Under the pieces are notes generated by a model. That model was not told where the DNA came from and ran no database searches. It saw only the letters and a list, made by a program, of their open reading frames with translations. The position numbers were made by a program, and so were the translations under genes. Shown here piece by piece: positions 17,590 through 26,702 of a stretch of 64,000 nt of DNA. Positions within the stretch are counted from its first letter, which is position 1, and each line of letters opens with the position of its first letter. Origin of the DNA: Rhodocyclales bacterium RIFCSPLOWO2_02_FULL_63_24 (GTDB lineage Bacteria; Pseudomonadota; Gammaproteobacteria; Burkholderiales; Rhodocyclaceae). The stretch is from positions 1 through 64,000 of the forward strand of contig MHZX01000110.1 of assembly GCA_001828935.1 (NCBI GenBank), written 5' to 3'.

Positions 17590-18849
17590 CTAGCGAATGT
17601 GATGTGTCTGCTGGCCGAGCATTTCCGGCGTGACCAGGGTGACGCCGTTTTCGCTGACATGGAAGCGCCGGCGGTCGGCTTCGATGTCGTAGCCGATGGA
17701 AGTGCCTTCGGGAATCCGGCAATGCTTGTCTATCACCACGCGGCGCAGCTTGGCGTGCCGGCCGATGTGTACGTCGGGCAGGATCACCGAGTCTGCGATT
17801 TCCGCGTAGCTATGCACGTGCACGCGCGAGAACAGCAAGGACTTGCGCACCACGGCACCGCTGATGATGTCGCCGCCGGAGACCAGGGAATCGATCGCCA
17901 TGCCGCGCCGGCCTTCATCGTCGAAAACGAACTTGGCCGGCGGCAGCTGTTCCTGATGGGTCCAGATCGGCCAGTCGTCGTCGTAAAGATTCAGTTCGGG
18001 GGTGACCTTGGTCAGTTCCATGTTGGCCTCCCAATACGCGTCGATGGTGCCGGCGTCGCGCCAGTAGGGTATCCCGCTGCTGTCCATGCCGACGCAGGAA
18101 TTGGCGAAATTGTGGGCAAACGCCCGGTAGCGCTCGACGCAATGCGGAATCACGTCCTTGCCGAAGTCGCGCGACGAGCGCGGATCGTCGTGGTCGCGGA
18201 TCAACTGCTCATAAAGGAATTCGGCATTGAATACATACACCCCCATGCTGGCAAGGGCCCGGTCGGGGCGCCCCGGTATCGGTGGCGGGTTTGCCGGTTT
18301 TTCGACGAAGGCCCCGACGCGCTGGTTGTCGCCGACCTGCATGACGCCGAAGCCGCTGGCCTCGCCCAACGGCACATCGAGGCAGGCCACGCTGAGATCG
18401 GCCTGGCGATGCACGTGCTCGGACAACATGCGGCCGTAGTCCATTTTGTAAACGTGATCGCCGGACAGCACCAGTACGTACTTGGGCCGGTTGCGTCGAA
18501 TCAGGGCAAGGTTCTGGAATACCGCATCGGCGGTACCCTGGTACCAGTTTTCACCTACCTGTTGCTGCGCCGGCAGGATGTCGACGAACTCGTGAAAGCG
18601 GCCGTCAAGAAAGCTCCAGCCGCGCTGCAGATGCTGGATCAGGCTTTGTGCCTTGTACTGCGTCGCGACGCCGATGCGACGGATGCCGGAATTGACGCAA
18701 TTGGACAAAGTGAAGTCGATGATGCGGAACTTGCCGCCGAAAGGCACCGCCGGTTTCGAGCGCGAGTCGGTGAGTTGCATCAGGCGGCTGCCGCGTCCGC
18801 CGGCCAGCACAATGCCGAAGCTGTTGCGAGTGAGTTCGCTTACGTTCAT
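17590..18849 (-). CDS. glgC: glucose-1-phosphate adenylyltransferase
   Basis: Makes ADP-glucose from ATP and glucose-1-phosphate, the committed and usually allosterically controlled step of bacterial glycogen synthesis. 419 aa. The nucleotide-binding loop [20 protein letters not shown], the [15 protein letters not shown] segment, [10 protein letters not shown] and the C-terminal left-handed beta-helix ([15 protein letters not shown]) are all present. The upstream sequence AAGGGGACGC serves as ribosome-binding site. It is the first gene of the minus-strand glg series and diverges from glgB across a 131-base gap that must contain both promoters. Confidence 0.97.
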   Translation of the reverse strand: MNVSELTRNSFGIVLAGGRGSRLMQLTDSRSKPAVPFGGKFRIIDFTLSNCVNSGIRRIGVATQYKAQSLIQHLQRGWSFLDGRFHEFVDILPAQQQVGENWYQGTADAVFQNLALIRRNRPKYVLVLSGDHVYKMDYGRMLSEHVHRQADLSVACLDVPLGEASGFGVMQVGDNQRVGAFVEKPANPPPIPGRPDRALASMGVYVFNAEFLYEQLIRDHDDPRSSRDFGKDVIPHCVERYRAFAHNFANSCVGMDSSGIPYWRDAGTIDAYWEANMELTKVTPELNLYDDDWPIWTHQEQLPPAKFVFDDEGRRGMAIDSLVSGGDIISGAVVRKSLLFSRVHVHSYAEIADSVILPDVHIGRHAKLRRVVIDKHCRIPEGTSIGYDIEADRRRFHVSENGVTLVTPEMLGQQTHHIR

Positions 18850-18980
18850 GCCTGCGTCCCCTTGCTGTTTGCCTGCAGATGGATGTGGCGGCCGCCCATG
18901 CCTGCAATCGAAGGCGTGGCGATTTCCCCGTTGCGGCTACAATCCGCACGATAACAAAAAAACACTTCGAACATATATCC

Positions 18981-21137
18981 ATGTCCGAGCTTGCCTGCAC
19001 CGCGCTGCTCGAAGCGCGCGAACACGATCCGTTTTCCGTGCTGGGTCTCCACGCGGAGGGAGCGGGTTGGCGCCTGCGGGTTTTGCGCCCCCACGCCAAG
19101 TCGGTCGCCGTGGCGCTGGCCGATGGCGAATGGGCGCCGCTGAAACGTCGTGGCCGCACGGACCTGTTCGAGTGGCGGGGCACTGCGCCGCTGCCGCGGC
19201 CGTGGCGCCTGAATGTCGATGGCGTGGCGCAATACGATCCCTATGCTTTCCCGCCACAGGCGCCGGCCGACGACCTGTATCTGTTCAACGCCGGGCGCCT
19301 GCGCCAGGCCTGGCGCACGCTGGGCGCGACCGCGGCAGTCCGCGACGGCATTGCCGGCGTCTGTTTCCGTGTCTGGGCGCCGAATGCCGAACGGGTTTCG
19401 GTGGTGGGCGGCTTCAATGGCTGGGATGGGCGCGTGCATCCGATGGCGACCTTGGGCGGCTCCGGCGTCTGGGAGCTGTTTCTGCCTGAGCTGGCCGACG
19501 GCGCCCTGTATCGCTTCGAATTGCGGGTGCGCGGCAGCGGCGCACTGCGGCTCAAGATCGATCCCTATGCGCGTGCCTTCGAGCGGCGCCCGGCTACCGC
19601 CTGCTGTGTGGCTCCAGCCTCGGCGCATGCCTGGAACGACCATGGCTGGATGGAGGCGAGGGCGAGGCGCGACTGGTTGTCGACGCCGATGAGCACCTAC
19701 GAAATGCATCTCGGCAGCTGGATGCGCCATCCCGATCGCAGTTTCTACAGTTACCGCGAACTGGCGGCGCGACTGGTGCCCTATCTGACCGGATTGCGCT
19801 ACACCCATGTCGAATTCCTGCCCCTGATGGAACATCCGCTCGACGAATCCTGGGGCTACCAATGCACCGGTTTCTTCGCGCCGAGCTCCCGCTTCGGCAA
19901 CGCCGACGATCTGCGTTTCCTGATCGACAGCCTGCATCAGGCGGGCATCGGCGTCATCCTCGATTGGGTGCCGGGCCACTTTCCGGCCGACGACTGGGCG
20001 CTGGCCCACTTCGATGGCACGGCCTTGTACGAGCACGCCGACCCGAGGCAGAAAATGCATCCCGACTGGGGCACGCATGTCTTCAATTACGGGCGCAACG
20101 AGGTCAGGAGCTTCCTGCTTTCTTCCGCGTGTTACTGGCTGTCCGAGTTTCATGTCGATGCCCTGCGCGTCGACGCCGTGGCCTCGATGATCTATCTCGA
20201 TTACTCGCGCAAGGCCGGCGAATGGACGCCGAACGTCCATGGCGGGCGCGAAAACCTTGAAGCCATCGCCTTCCTGCGCGAGCTGAACGAAATGGTCCAT
20301 GCCGAGTTTGCCGGTGCGCTGACCATTGCCGAGGAATCCACCGCCTGGCCGATGGTGTCGCGGCCGACCTGGCTGGGCGGCCTGGGCTTCTCGATGAAAT
20401 GGAACATGGGCTGGATGAACGATACGTTGGCCTATATGCAACAGGATCCGGTGCATCGGCGTTATCACCACGAGCGCCTGACTTTCGGTCAGCTCTACGC
20501 TTACAGCGAGAACTTCGTGTTGCCTTTGTCGCACGACGAAGTGGTGCACGGCAAGAGTTCGCTGTTGGGCAAGATGCCGGGCGACGAGTGGCAGCGCTTC
20601 GCCAACCTGCGCCTGCTGCTGGCCTACCAGATGACGGCGTCGGGCAAGAAGCTGCAGTTCATGGGCGCGGAGTTGGGGCAGTCCTGGGAATGGCGAGCCG
20701 GCGAAGAACTGCCCTGGCATCTGCTGCAATATCCCATGCACGCCGGCGTACAGCGGCTGGTGGGCGACCTCAACCGGTTTTATTTGAAAGAACCGGCGTT
20801 GCACGAACTGGATTTTTCCGTTGAGGGTTTTCAATGGATCGACTGCCATGATGCCGACCAGTCGGTGGTGAGCTGGCTGCGTCGCTCGCGCGATGGCCGC
20901 CATGCCGTGGTGGTGCTGAATTTCACGCCCGTGCCGCGCCACGACTACCGCCTCGGCGTACCCCGGCTGCAGGACTACGTCGAGCGGATCAACACCGATT
21001 CGGCGCACTACGGCGGCAGCGATCTGGGCAACAGCGGCCGCGTACAGGCCGAGCCCAAGCCGTGGATGGGCTTCCCCGCTTCGCTCGCGCTGACCTTGCC
21101 GCCGCTGGCGGCGCTGGTATTGCTGCCGGCTGACTGA
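18981..21137 (+). CDS. glgB: 1,4-alpha-glucan branching enzyme
   Basis: GH13 enzyme that introduces alpha-1,6 branches into glycogen. The start at [18 protein letters not shown] gives 718 aa; the ORF-track start at 18879 is 34 codons too early. Domains in order: an N1 carbohydrate-binding module (about 10-100), CBM48 (about 110-210, [19 protein letters not shown]), the catalytic barrel with [17 protein letters not shown] (nucleophile Asp) and TIAEEST (acid/base Glu), [12 protein letters not shown], and the C-terminal all-beta domain. No strong Shine-Dalgarno precedes the ATG (ACATATATCC). A TACAAT hexamer at 18938 could be a -10 box, without a good -35. Confidence 0.96.
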   Translation: MSELACTALLEAREHDPFSVLGLHAEGAGWRLRVLRPHAKSVAVALADGEWAPLKRRGRTDLFEWRGTAPLPRPWRLNVDGVAQYDPYAFPPQAPADDLYLFNAGRLRQAWRTLGATAAVRDGIAGVCFRVWAPNAERVSVVGGFNGWDGRVHPMATLGGSGVWELFLPELADGALYRFELRVRGSGALRLKIDPYARAFERRPATACCVAPASAHAWNDHGWMEARARRDWLSTPMSTYEMHLGSWMRHPDRSFYSYRELAARLVPYLTGLRYTHVEFLPLMEHPLDESWGYQCTGFFAPSSRFGNADDLRFLIDSLHQAGIGVILDWVPGHFPADDWALAHFDGTALYEHADPRQKMHPDWGTHVFNYGRNEVRSFLLSSACYWLSEFHVDALRVDAVASMIYLDYSRKAGEWTPNVHGGRENLEAIAFLRELNEMVHAEFAGALTIAEESTAWPMVSRPTWLGGLGFSMKWNMGWMNDTLAYMQQDPVHRRYHHERLTFGQLYAYSENFVLPLSHDEVVHGKSSLLGKMPGDEWQRFANLRLLLAYQMTASGKKLQFMGAELGQSWEWRAGEELPWHLLQYPMHAGVQRLVGDLNRFYLKEPALHELDFSVEGFQWIDCHDADQSVVSWLRRSRDGRHAVVVLNFTPVPRHDYRLGVPRLQDYVERINTDSAHYGGSDLGNSGRVQAEPKPWMGFPASLALTLPPLAALVLLPAD

Positions 21138-21152
21138 GCCCGGCGCGGCTCT

Positions 21153-21506
21153 TTACCCGCCCAAGAGCCCTTGCGTCAGCAGCCGGTCGATTTCTGCCTC
21201 GGCTTGCACCCAGTCTTCCAGCGGATTGCCGGGCGCAAAGCCGCGTCGCTCGGCAATGTAATAGGCGGCCATTTCGATGTAATGCTTGCGCTGCTCGGGA
21301 GGCACGCCGGCCGGCTTCTTGGCGGCGCGCGCTCGCACCGGTTTAGCCGCTGCCGCCGGCTTTGGCGCCGCCTTGGCTCTTGCTGCGGGCTCCGGTTTCG
21401 GCGCCGGCTTCGCCTTGGCGGCCGTTTTTGCCTTTGTCGCGCTGGTTGCCGCGGCAGGCGCCGGACGCTTGGTGGGCGGACTCTTCGCACTAGTCTTGGT
21501 TGCCAT
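21153..21506 (-). CDS. small Lys/Ala/Pro-rich protein with C-terminal DUF2934
   Basis: 117 aa from ATG 21506, which follows a clear GGAGGAG; this decides the start over 21527. The first ~70 residues are low-complexity, rich in Lys, Ala and Pro (AKAAPKPAAAAKPVRARAAK), strongly basic and probably disordered, resembling histone H1-like or AlgP-like tails. The last ~45 residues (KHYIEMAAYYIAERRGFAPG then NPLEDWVQAEAEID) are a DUF2934 domain, found in many soil and aquatic proteobacteria and without known function. A nucleic-acid or polyanion binding role is plausible from charge only. It converges on glgB with a 15-base gap. Confidence 0.8.
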   Translation of the reverse strand: MATKTSAKSPPTKRPAPAAATSATKAKTAAKAKPAPKPEPAARAKAAPKPAAAAKPVRARAAKKPAGVPPEQRKHYIEMAAYYIAERRGFAPGNPLEDWVQAEAEIDRLLTQGLLGG

Positions 21507-21623
21507 GTGATCTCCTCCGGATTTCAAAAAACACTTCCATTGTCATCCTGCTCCCGCTACATGACAAGATATTGACGAACGTCAAGTTGCAGCATGTTTG
21601 CGCGGTCGCGAACCGCGACGGGA

Positions 21624-22586
21624 TCAGGAGCGGAGGGCGGCCAGCTGCAGTGCGCCGTGCAGGCCCAGCGCCGGATCGGTGGCGACATGGACCGGCATGC
21701 GTGCGGCGATGGCGGCGTGTTCGGCCTTGGCCTTGAAGGCGGCGAGGAAGCCGCTGTGTTGCAGTATCGGCAGCAGTTTGGCGGCGATGCCGCCGGCCAG
21801 GAATACGCCGCCGCGCGCCAGGCAAGCCAGGGCCATGTCGCCGGCGAAAGCGCCATAGGCGGCGAGGAACAGGTCCAGCGAGCGCCGTTCGGCGCTGTCC
21901 GGCGCGTCCGGGTCGTTCAATGCGGCGCGCGCGGCGATTTCCTCGGGCGGCAATTCGACTCCGGCAAGGAATTCGTGGATCGCCGTCAGCCCAGGCCCGG
22001 ACACCACTCGTTCCCAGGTGACGCGGCCATGCCTGGCGTGCAGGAAACGCCACAACGCCATCTGCTGCTCGTCGGCGGGGGCGAAAGCGACATGGCCGCC
22101 CTCGCCGGCAACGATCCGCCATTGCCCGTCCTGCGGCAGGACGATAGCCATGCCCAGTCCGGTGCCGGCCCCTACCACCAGACAAGGCGCTGTGCCTAGC
22201 GGTTCTCCAGCCTGCAGGGTCAGTGTTTGCGCGCGGGAGGCGGTGACCGCACCCATGGCGGCGGCAGCGAAATCGTTCGCCAGGCGCAATACGGGAAGGC
22301 CGAATCCGCTCGCCAGGGATTCGCTGGCGATGCGCCAGGGCAGGTTGGTCAACTCTGCCGTGCGGCCGTCATCGGCGATCGGGCCGGCGACAGCGAGACA
22401 GCCGTCGTCGATGGTGGATGGGTTCGTCTGCGTGTCGGCGAAGAAGGTCGCGAGCAGACTGGCGAAATCGTGAAAGTCGGCGTTGGCGTAACGGCGTTCA
22501 ACAACAAAATTGCCGTTGTGCGCCAAGCCCAGCAGCGTCTTGGTGCCGCCGATGTCGCCGCAAAGGATATAAGGCCTTTCCCCCAA
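21624..22586 (-). CDS. glk: glucokinase
   Basis: ATP-dependent phosphorylation of glucose to glucose-6-phosphate (ROK-unrelated Glk family). The N-terminal phosphate-binding motif is YILCGDIGGTKTLLGLAHN. GAGTGLGMAIVLPQ and EGGHVAFAP are family signatures, the latter with the glutamate-histidine pair near the active site. From the TTG at 22586 it is 320 aa, a normal length. No ATG exists near the expected start: only TTG (22586) or GTG (22598), and the frame stays open through the intergenic repeat element to thyA. The element may have replaced the original upstream region, so the start is uncertain. An R1 repeat lies across codons for RRYANADFH. Confidence 0.9.
   Translation of the reverse strand: MGERPYILCGDIGGTKTLLGLAHNGNFVVERRYANADFHDFASLLATFFADTQTNPSTIDDGCLAVAGPIADDGRTAELTNLPWRIASESLASGFGLPVLRLANDFAAAAMGAVTASRAQTLTLQAGEPLGTAPCLVVGAGTGLGMAIVLPQDGQWRIVAGEGGHVAFAPADEQQMALWRFLHARHGRVTWERVVSGPGLTAIHEFLAGVELPPEEIAARAALNDPDAPDSAERRSLDLFLAAYGAFAGDMALACLARGGVFLAGGIAAKLLPILQHSGFLAAFKAKAEHAAIAARMPVHVATDPALGLHGALQLAALRS
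22473..22497 (+). repeat. R1 repeat copy inside glk
   Basis: GAAAGTCGGCGTTGGCGTAA then CGGCG, antisense to glk. Confidence 0.5.
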
Positions 22587-22587
22587 C

Positions 22588-22745
22588 CCCCGTCCCACGG
22601 CCGGCTTTGCACAGCCGGCCGGCTCCGGCGGCGCGGAGCCGTGCTCCGCGAATTCCCGCCTTTGCCCCTGGGAAGGGGGTGACGGCGGTTCGTCGGCTAC
22701 GCCTCCTTCGGCGATGGATGGTCCCGTCTTGGGGCGGCCCTGCGG
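22588..22745 (-). repeat. hairpin-rich intergenic element between thyA and glk
   Basis: On the minus strand it contains GCGGAGCACGGCTCCGC, a near-perfect hairpin, then GCCGGCTGTGCAAAGCCGGC, a second hairpin. It also has CCCCCTTCCCAGGGG with a CGAAGGAGGCGTAGCCGACG segment upstream. The composition differs from both neighbouring genes, yet the region has no stop codon in the glk frame. It looks like a non-autonomous repeat and supplies the glk 5' region. Confidence 0.6.
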
Positions 22746-22753
22746 CGGGACGT

Positions 22754-23560
22754 TCACACGGCCACCGGCGCCGCAATGTGCGGATATGGGTCGTAGGCTT
22801 CGAGCGCGAAGTCCTCGTAACGAAAGCCGAAAATGTCCTTTACCTCCGGGTTCAAGAGCATGGTGGGGCGTTGACGCGGTTCGCGGGAAAGTTGCTCGCG
22901 GGTCTGTACCAAGTGGTTGGAATAGAGGTGGCAGTCGCCGCCGGTCCACACGAATTCGCCCGGCGTCAGATCGCAGACCTGCGCCACCATCAGCGTGAAC
23001 AGCGCATAGGAGGCGATGTTGAAGGGCACGCCGAGGAAGATGTCGGCGCTGCGTTGGTAGAGCTGGCAGGACAGCCGTCCGTCGGCGACGTAGAACTGGA
23101 ACAGGGCGTGGCAGGGCGGCAACTTCATTTGCGGGATGTCGGCCGGGTTCCAGGCCGAGACGATGTGCCGGCGCGAATCCGGATTCTGCTTCAGGCCTTC
23201 GATCAGTTGCGCGATCTGGTCGATTTCCTTGCCGGGGTTGTCGGATGTGCCGGCCGGCCAGTGCCGCCACTGATGGCCATAGACCGGACCCAGGTCGCCG
23301 TTGGCGTCGGCCCAGTCGTCCCAGATCGAGACGCCGTGGTCCTTGAGGTAACGGATGTTGGTGTCGCCCTGGAGGAACCACAGCAGTTCGTGGATGATCG
23401 AGCGCAGGTGCAGCTTCTTGGTGGTCAGCAGCGGAAAGCCCTCGGCCAGGTCGAAGCGCATCTGCCAGCCGAACACCGAGCGGGTGCCTGTGCCGGTACG
23501 GTCGGATTTCTCGTGTCCGTGGTCGAGGACGTGGCGCATCAGGTCAAGGTAGGGGCGCAT
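22754..23560 (-). CDS. thyA: thymidylate synthase
   Basis: Methylates dUMP to dTMP with methylene-THF. 268 aa from [31 protein letters not shown] near the N-terminus, the active-site cysteine in [12 protein letters not shown] (about C150), [20 protein letters not shown] and [11 protein letters not shown] are diagnostic. The C-terminus AAPVAV matches the conserved ThyA tail. It is upstream of glk on the same strand, separated only by the repeat element, so the two may be co-transcribed. Confidence 0.97.
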   Translation of the reverse strand: MRPYLDLMRHVLDHGHEKSDRTGTGTRSVFGWQMRFDLAEGFPLLTTKKLHLRSIIHELLWFLQGDTNIRYLKDHGVSIWDDWADANGDLGPVYGHQWRHWPAGTSDNPGKEIDQIAQLIEGLKQNPDSRRHIVSAWNPADIPQMKLPPCHALFQFYVADGRLSCQLYQRSADIFLGVPFNIASYALFTLMVAQVCDLTPGEFVWTGGDCHLYSNHLVQTREQLSREPRQRPTMLLNPEVKDIFGFRYEDFALEAYDPYPHIAAPVAV

Positions 23561-23779
23561 GGATGGCGGCGGCGGGACATATAATCAAGCGTCCATTTTA
23601 CTGGAATCGTCCATGACGCTCCCTCGCCCCATCGTGCAGCCGGCACGTCGCCACTCGCGGCCCGCGCCCTCTCTCGTATCCTGGGGCTCGGTTCGTCCGG
23701 CGCCGCGGTTGCCGCTGAAATGACAATGATGTTTCGACCGTCTATGCTGACAAGTCAATAGCCTGACGACCAATCGCCC

Positions 23780-25270
23780 ATGCTCGGATTCTTTTCCAAC
23801 AAATCAACACATCCGCTGGCCGATGCGCGCGAGGTCAAGCGTATTCTTGCCGAGATCGTCGCCGGCGAGCCGCAGAGTGCCGTGGAAGAGGCCACCGCCT
23901 GGCTGGAATCGCTCACCGCGAATGAGAGCTTCAAGCTGGCGCAGCGCCTCGAACTGATATTCAAGCTCGACGAAGCGGCCGTGGCGCAGGCGCGACGCCT
24001 TGGCCGCGACTATCCCGCCCTGGGCAGTACCAGCCGCGCCGCGGAAACGCGGCAGTGGGAACTCAGCCACGGCTATTGGCAACAGCTTGCCGCGGCCTAT
24101 TTCGACTGCCTCGCCGGCTACCGCGCCGCGGAAAAGGAGCACGACGCGCTGCGGCCGCAGCTGCCCATGCTCTACGGCCGCCTGGTCAATGCCTTGGCGG
24201 CCCGGCTCAAGTGGATGCAGTTTCGCTACGGTCCGGTCGATCCGGAATTCTGGATGAGGGTGGGCGGCGTCTATCTCGCCGCCGTCGATGCGAAAGTCGC
24301 GCAGAAGCCGCTGCAACTCTATCCCGGCAGTGTCGAAAGCAGCATCGAGGCGGAATACCTCAAGGTGCTGCTGTTCCACGCGACCTCGATGGACAACCTG
24401 CAGCCGCTCGAGATCGAGATCGCCGAACGCTTCATTACCCATTTCCTGCCTCACTTTTCGTTGATACGGGAACTCCTGAGGGAGAACGTGTACTGGGTGG
24501 ATGCCGCCAAGCCGTTGCCGCCGACGCGGCTTGCCAAGCACCCCGAGATCACGCCGACCTTGCGCTTCTTCAACGGGGCGCGGGCGGTAGAGGCCGTGGC
24601 GACCACCATCGAGCAGATCCGCAGCGAGGGCCGCGTGCCGCCGGGCATCAATCTCGGCGCACAGTACGAAGCCGCCAAGGTGATTCCGGTGCTGGAACAC
24701 CTGGCGATGTGCTGGGCGCCCAAGCCGCCGATGCGCGGCAACGTGCGGCATCGGATCAATTCGCCGTTGAAGGTGGTGAATGGCCTGGCCGCCGTGCATC
24801 AGCGGCTTTCCGGACGCAGCGCCGGCACGCAAGGCTTCGAAACCTGGACCGTTGACGATGTCAGCCTGGGCGGTCTCGGCGCCCAGGCCGGGATTTCCCG
24901 CAACGACTGGATCCGCATCGGCGGCCTGGTCGGCTTGCAGCCGGAGGGCGGCGACAACTGGCTGGTCGGCATCATCCGCCGCTATGTGCGGACCACGCCG
25001 AATCAGGCTTCGGTGGGGATCGAAACCATATCGAAAACCCCGCGTGCCGTGTTTGCCGATGCTGGCGGTCTGCAGACCGAAGCCTTGCTGCTCGATGTCC
25101 CCGAAGTCGGCGAATACGCGCGCATGGCCTTGCCCGCCAATGCGCTGGAGGACAAGGTGACGCTGGTGTTTGCGCTGGACGACAAGAATGCCCGTCTGCA
25201 TCCGCGGGAGACCTTGTCGACGGGCGCCGACTTCGTCATCGCGAATTTTTTCGTGCAGTCGTTCAGCTGA
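23780..25270 (+). CDS. hypothetical protein with PilZ-like C-terminal region
   Basis: 496 aa, starting at ATG 23780 (MLGFFSNKSTHPLADAREVK). No family is recognised with certainty. Roughly the first 340 residues are helical, without membrane segments or a signal peptide. The C-terminal ~130 residues (WTVDDVSLGGLGAQAGIS, DNWLVGIIRRYVR, SVGIETIS) have the beta-strand rhythm of a PilZ domain, including a DxSxGG motif, but the N-terminal RxxxR part of a c-di-GMP site is not obvious. Given several GGDEF/EAL genes in the window, a c-di-GMP receptor role is possible but unproven. It ends 8 bases inside the convergent mog-like gene. Confidence 0.65.
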   Translation: MLGFFSNKSTHPLADAREVKRILAEIVAGEPQSAVEEATAWLESLTANESFKLAQRLELIFKLDEAAVAQARRLGRDYPALGSTSRAAETRQWELSHGYWQQLAAAYFDCLAGYRAAEKEHDALRPQLPMLYGRLVNALAARLKWMQFRYGPVDPEFWMRVGGVYLAAVDAKVAQKPLQLYPGSVESSIEAEYLKVLLFHATSMDNLQPLEIEIAERFITHFLPHFSLIRELLRENVYWVDAAKPLPPTRLAKHPEITPTLRFFNGARAVEAVATTIEQIRSEGRVPPGINLGAQYEAAKVIPVLEHLAMCWAPKPPMRGNVRHRINSPLKVVNGLAAVHQRLSGRSAGTQGFETWTVDDVSLGGLGAQAGISRNDWIRIGGLVGLQPEGGDNWLVGIIRRYVRTTPNQASVGIETISKTPRAVFADAGGLQTEALLLDVPEVGEYARMALPANALEDKVTLVFALDDKNARLHPRETLSTGADFVIANFFVQSFS

Positions 25271-25850
25271 CCGGGCGCACCGCCGACTTCGGCCGGAAGG
25301 CCTTGACCACGGTTTCGTGGGTTTCCACGTAGGGCCCGCCGATCAGGTCGAGGCAATAGGGCACCGCGGCGAAAATGCCGGGTACGCGCTGGCTGCCGTC
25401 GGCATTCCTGACGCCTTCCAGGGTTTCACGGATCGACTTCGGTTGCCCCGGCAGGTTGAGGATCAGGGACTTGCCGCGGATCACGCCGACTTGCCGCGAC
25501 AGGATGGCCGTCGGCACGAAGGCCAGCGAGATCTGCCGCATCTGCTCGCCGAAGCCGGGCATGAGCTTGTGCGCCACGGCCAGCGTGGCTTCCGGCGTCA
25601 CGTCGCGCGGCGCGGGACCGGTGCCGCCGGTGGTCAGCACCAGGTGGCAGCCGGCGACATCGCAGAGTTCGATCAGGGTCTGTTCGATCACGGCTTGTTC
25701 GTCCGGAATCAGGCGCGTCTCCAGGCGCCAGGGCGAGGCCAGTGCGCCGGCAAACCATTCGCGCAGCGCGGGGATACCCTTGTCCTCGTAGACGCCGCTG
25801 GAAGCGCGGTCGGAAATCGATACCAGGCCGATCAGGAGTTCTTCGTTCAT
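25263..25850 (-). CDS. mog: molybdopterin adenylyltransferase (Mog/MoaB family)
   Basis: Adenylylates molybdopterin before molybdenum insertion. 195 aa, beginning MNEELLIGLVSISDRASSG. The MoCF-domain signatures are LVLTTGGTGPAPRDVTPEAT and MPGFGEQMRQIS, and the later LPGQPKSIRETL is typical of Mog rather than MoeA. The length agrees with E. coli Mog (195 aa). It follows the elyC/ydcF-like gene on the same strand after a 2-base gap, so they share a transcript. No other molybdenum cofactor genes are nearby. Confidence 0.93.
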   Translation of the reverse strand: MNEELLIGLVSISDRASSGVYEDKGIPALREWFAGALASPWRLETRLIPDEQAVIEQTLIELCDVAGCHLVLTTGGTGPAPRDVTPEATLAVAHKLMPGFGEQMRQISLAFVPTAILSRQVGVIRGKSLILNLPGQPKSIRETLEGVRNADGSQRVPGIFAAVPYCLDLIGGPYVETHETVVKAFRPKSAVRPVS

Positions 25851-25852
25851 GA

Positions 25853-26602
25853 CTAGTCCTTGAGGCGGTTGTAGAGTTGGCCGAGATACTCGTTCAATGC
25901 TTGGCGGCTGCGGTTCAAGTCGCGGGGAAGCAGATCTTCCATCCGCGAAGATGATGCGGTGGTGAATGCTGTCGGTGCCGGAATCACCTCCAACCCCTGC
26001 TTCTGGAACAGCGGAATCGCCCGCGGCAAGTGCCAGCCGTGGCTGACCAGCGCAATGCGGGCGATGCCCGCGGCCTTCAGCATGGAGGCCGACAGGCTGG
26101 CATTTTCGGCGGTGTCACGTGAGGCGGCCTCGATCCAGCGCACCTTGACGCCGAAGTCGTGTTCCAGTGCGTCGCGCATCAATTCGGCCTCGGGCCGGCC
26201 GCCGAAGGGCGCGCCTCCCGTCACCAACAGCGGCAGGCGGGATTCGCGCGCCAGCCGGGCGCCGTAGCGCAGCCGTTCCAGCGTGGCGCGGCCGACCGTG
26301 TCGCCGCCGTATTCGGGCGCCCCGTAATAGGTGCCGCCACCGAGTACCACGATGGCTTGAGCCTTGGCGAGATCGCTGCGGGCGATCGGCGGGGCGGGTT
26401 CCAGGCTGGCCAGCAGACCGTTGCCGACGATGGGCAGGGACAGCACGAATAGGCCCAGCAGGGAAAAGGCGGCGAGCAGGCGGCCGCCGTGCTGCCAGCG
26501 CCGACTCCTGGCGCGCGTCAGCCACAGTCCCAAGAATGCCAGCAGCAGCGGCCCGGTGGGCGGCAGAATCAGGGCGGCGAGGAGCTTCTTCAGCAGAAAC
26601 AT
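25853..26602 (-). CDS. YdcF/ElyC-family (DUF218) membrane-anchored protein
   Basis: 249 aa with two N-terminal hydrophobic segments (about residues 6-27 LLAALILPPTGPLLLAFLGL and 41-61 LLAAFSLLGLFVLSLPIV), followed by a DUF218 domain: AIVVLGGGTYYG, LLVTGGAPFGGRPEAELM, EAASRDTAENA and LVSHGWHLPRAIPLFQKQG. ElyC/SanA relatives act in cell-envelope maintenance; the biochemical activity of the domain is not settled. An R1 repeat falls between the two membrane segments (RARSRRWQHGG). It lies 2 bases upstream of mog and diverges from metY over a 100-base gap. Confidence 0.88.
   Translation of the reverse strand: MFLLKKLLAALILPPTGPLLLAFLGLWLTRARSRRWQHGGRLLAAFSLLGLFVLSLPIVGNGLLASLEPAPPIARSDLAKAQAIVVLGGGTYYGAPEYGGDTVGRATLERLRYGARLARESRLPLLVTGGAPFGGRPEAELMRDALEHDFGVKVRWIEAASRDTAENASLSASMLKAAGIARIALVSHGWHLPRAIPLFQKQGLEVIPAPTAFTTASSSRMEDLLPRDLNRSRQALNEYLGQLYNRLKD
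26484..26509 (-). repeat. R1 repeat copy inside the DUF218 gene
   Basis: Minus strand: AGGAGTCGGCGCTGGCAGCA then CGGCGG. One mismatch from the core. It is translated in a different frame from the VGAG copies (RSRRWQHGG). Confidence 0.55.
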
Positions 26603-26702
26603 GGGTTAAAGAGGAGGTTGATCGCGTTTTATGAGGACTTACCGGGCCGCTATTATCAATGTAATTTACCCTGACCACGATTACTGCCAACGTAGGCTCT
26701 AA

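Noticed and set aside
13794-18849. Glycogen block as a horizontally acquired island
   Set aside because: Base composition and codon use look like the surroundings, and no mobility gene, tRNA or direct repeat flanks it.
23585-23773. 62-aa minus-strand ORF upstream of thyA
   Set aside because: No ribosome-binding site, no domain, and an unusual composition; the region more likely holds the thyA and 23780 promoters.
26603-26702. SAM riboswitch upstream of metY
   Set aside because: The 100-base gap shows no recognisable SAM-aptamer stems; only weak promoter-like hexamers (TTACCG, TGTAAT, 15-base spacer).
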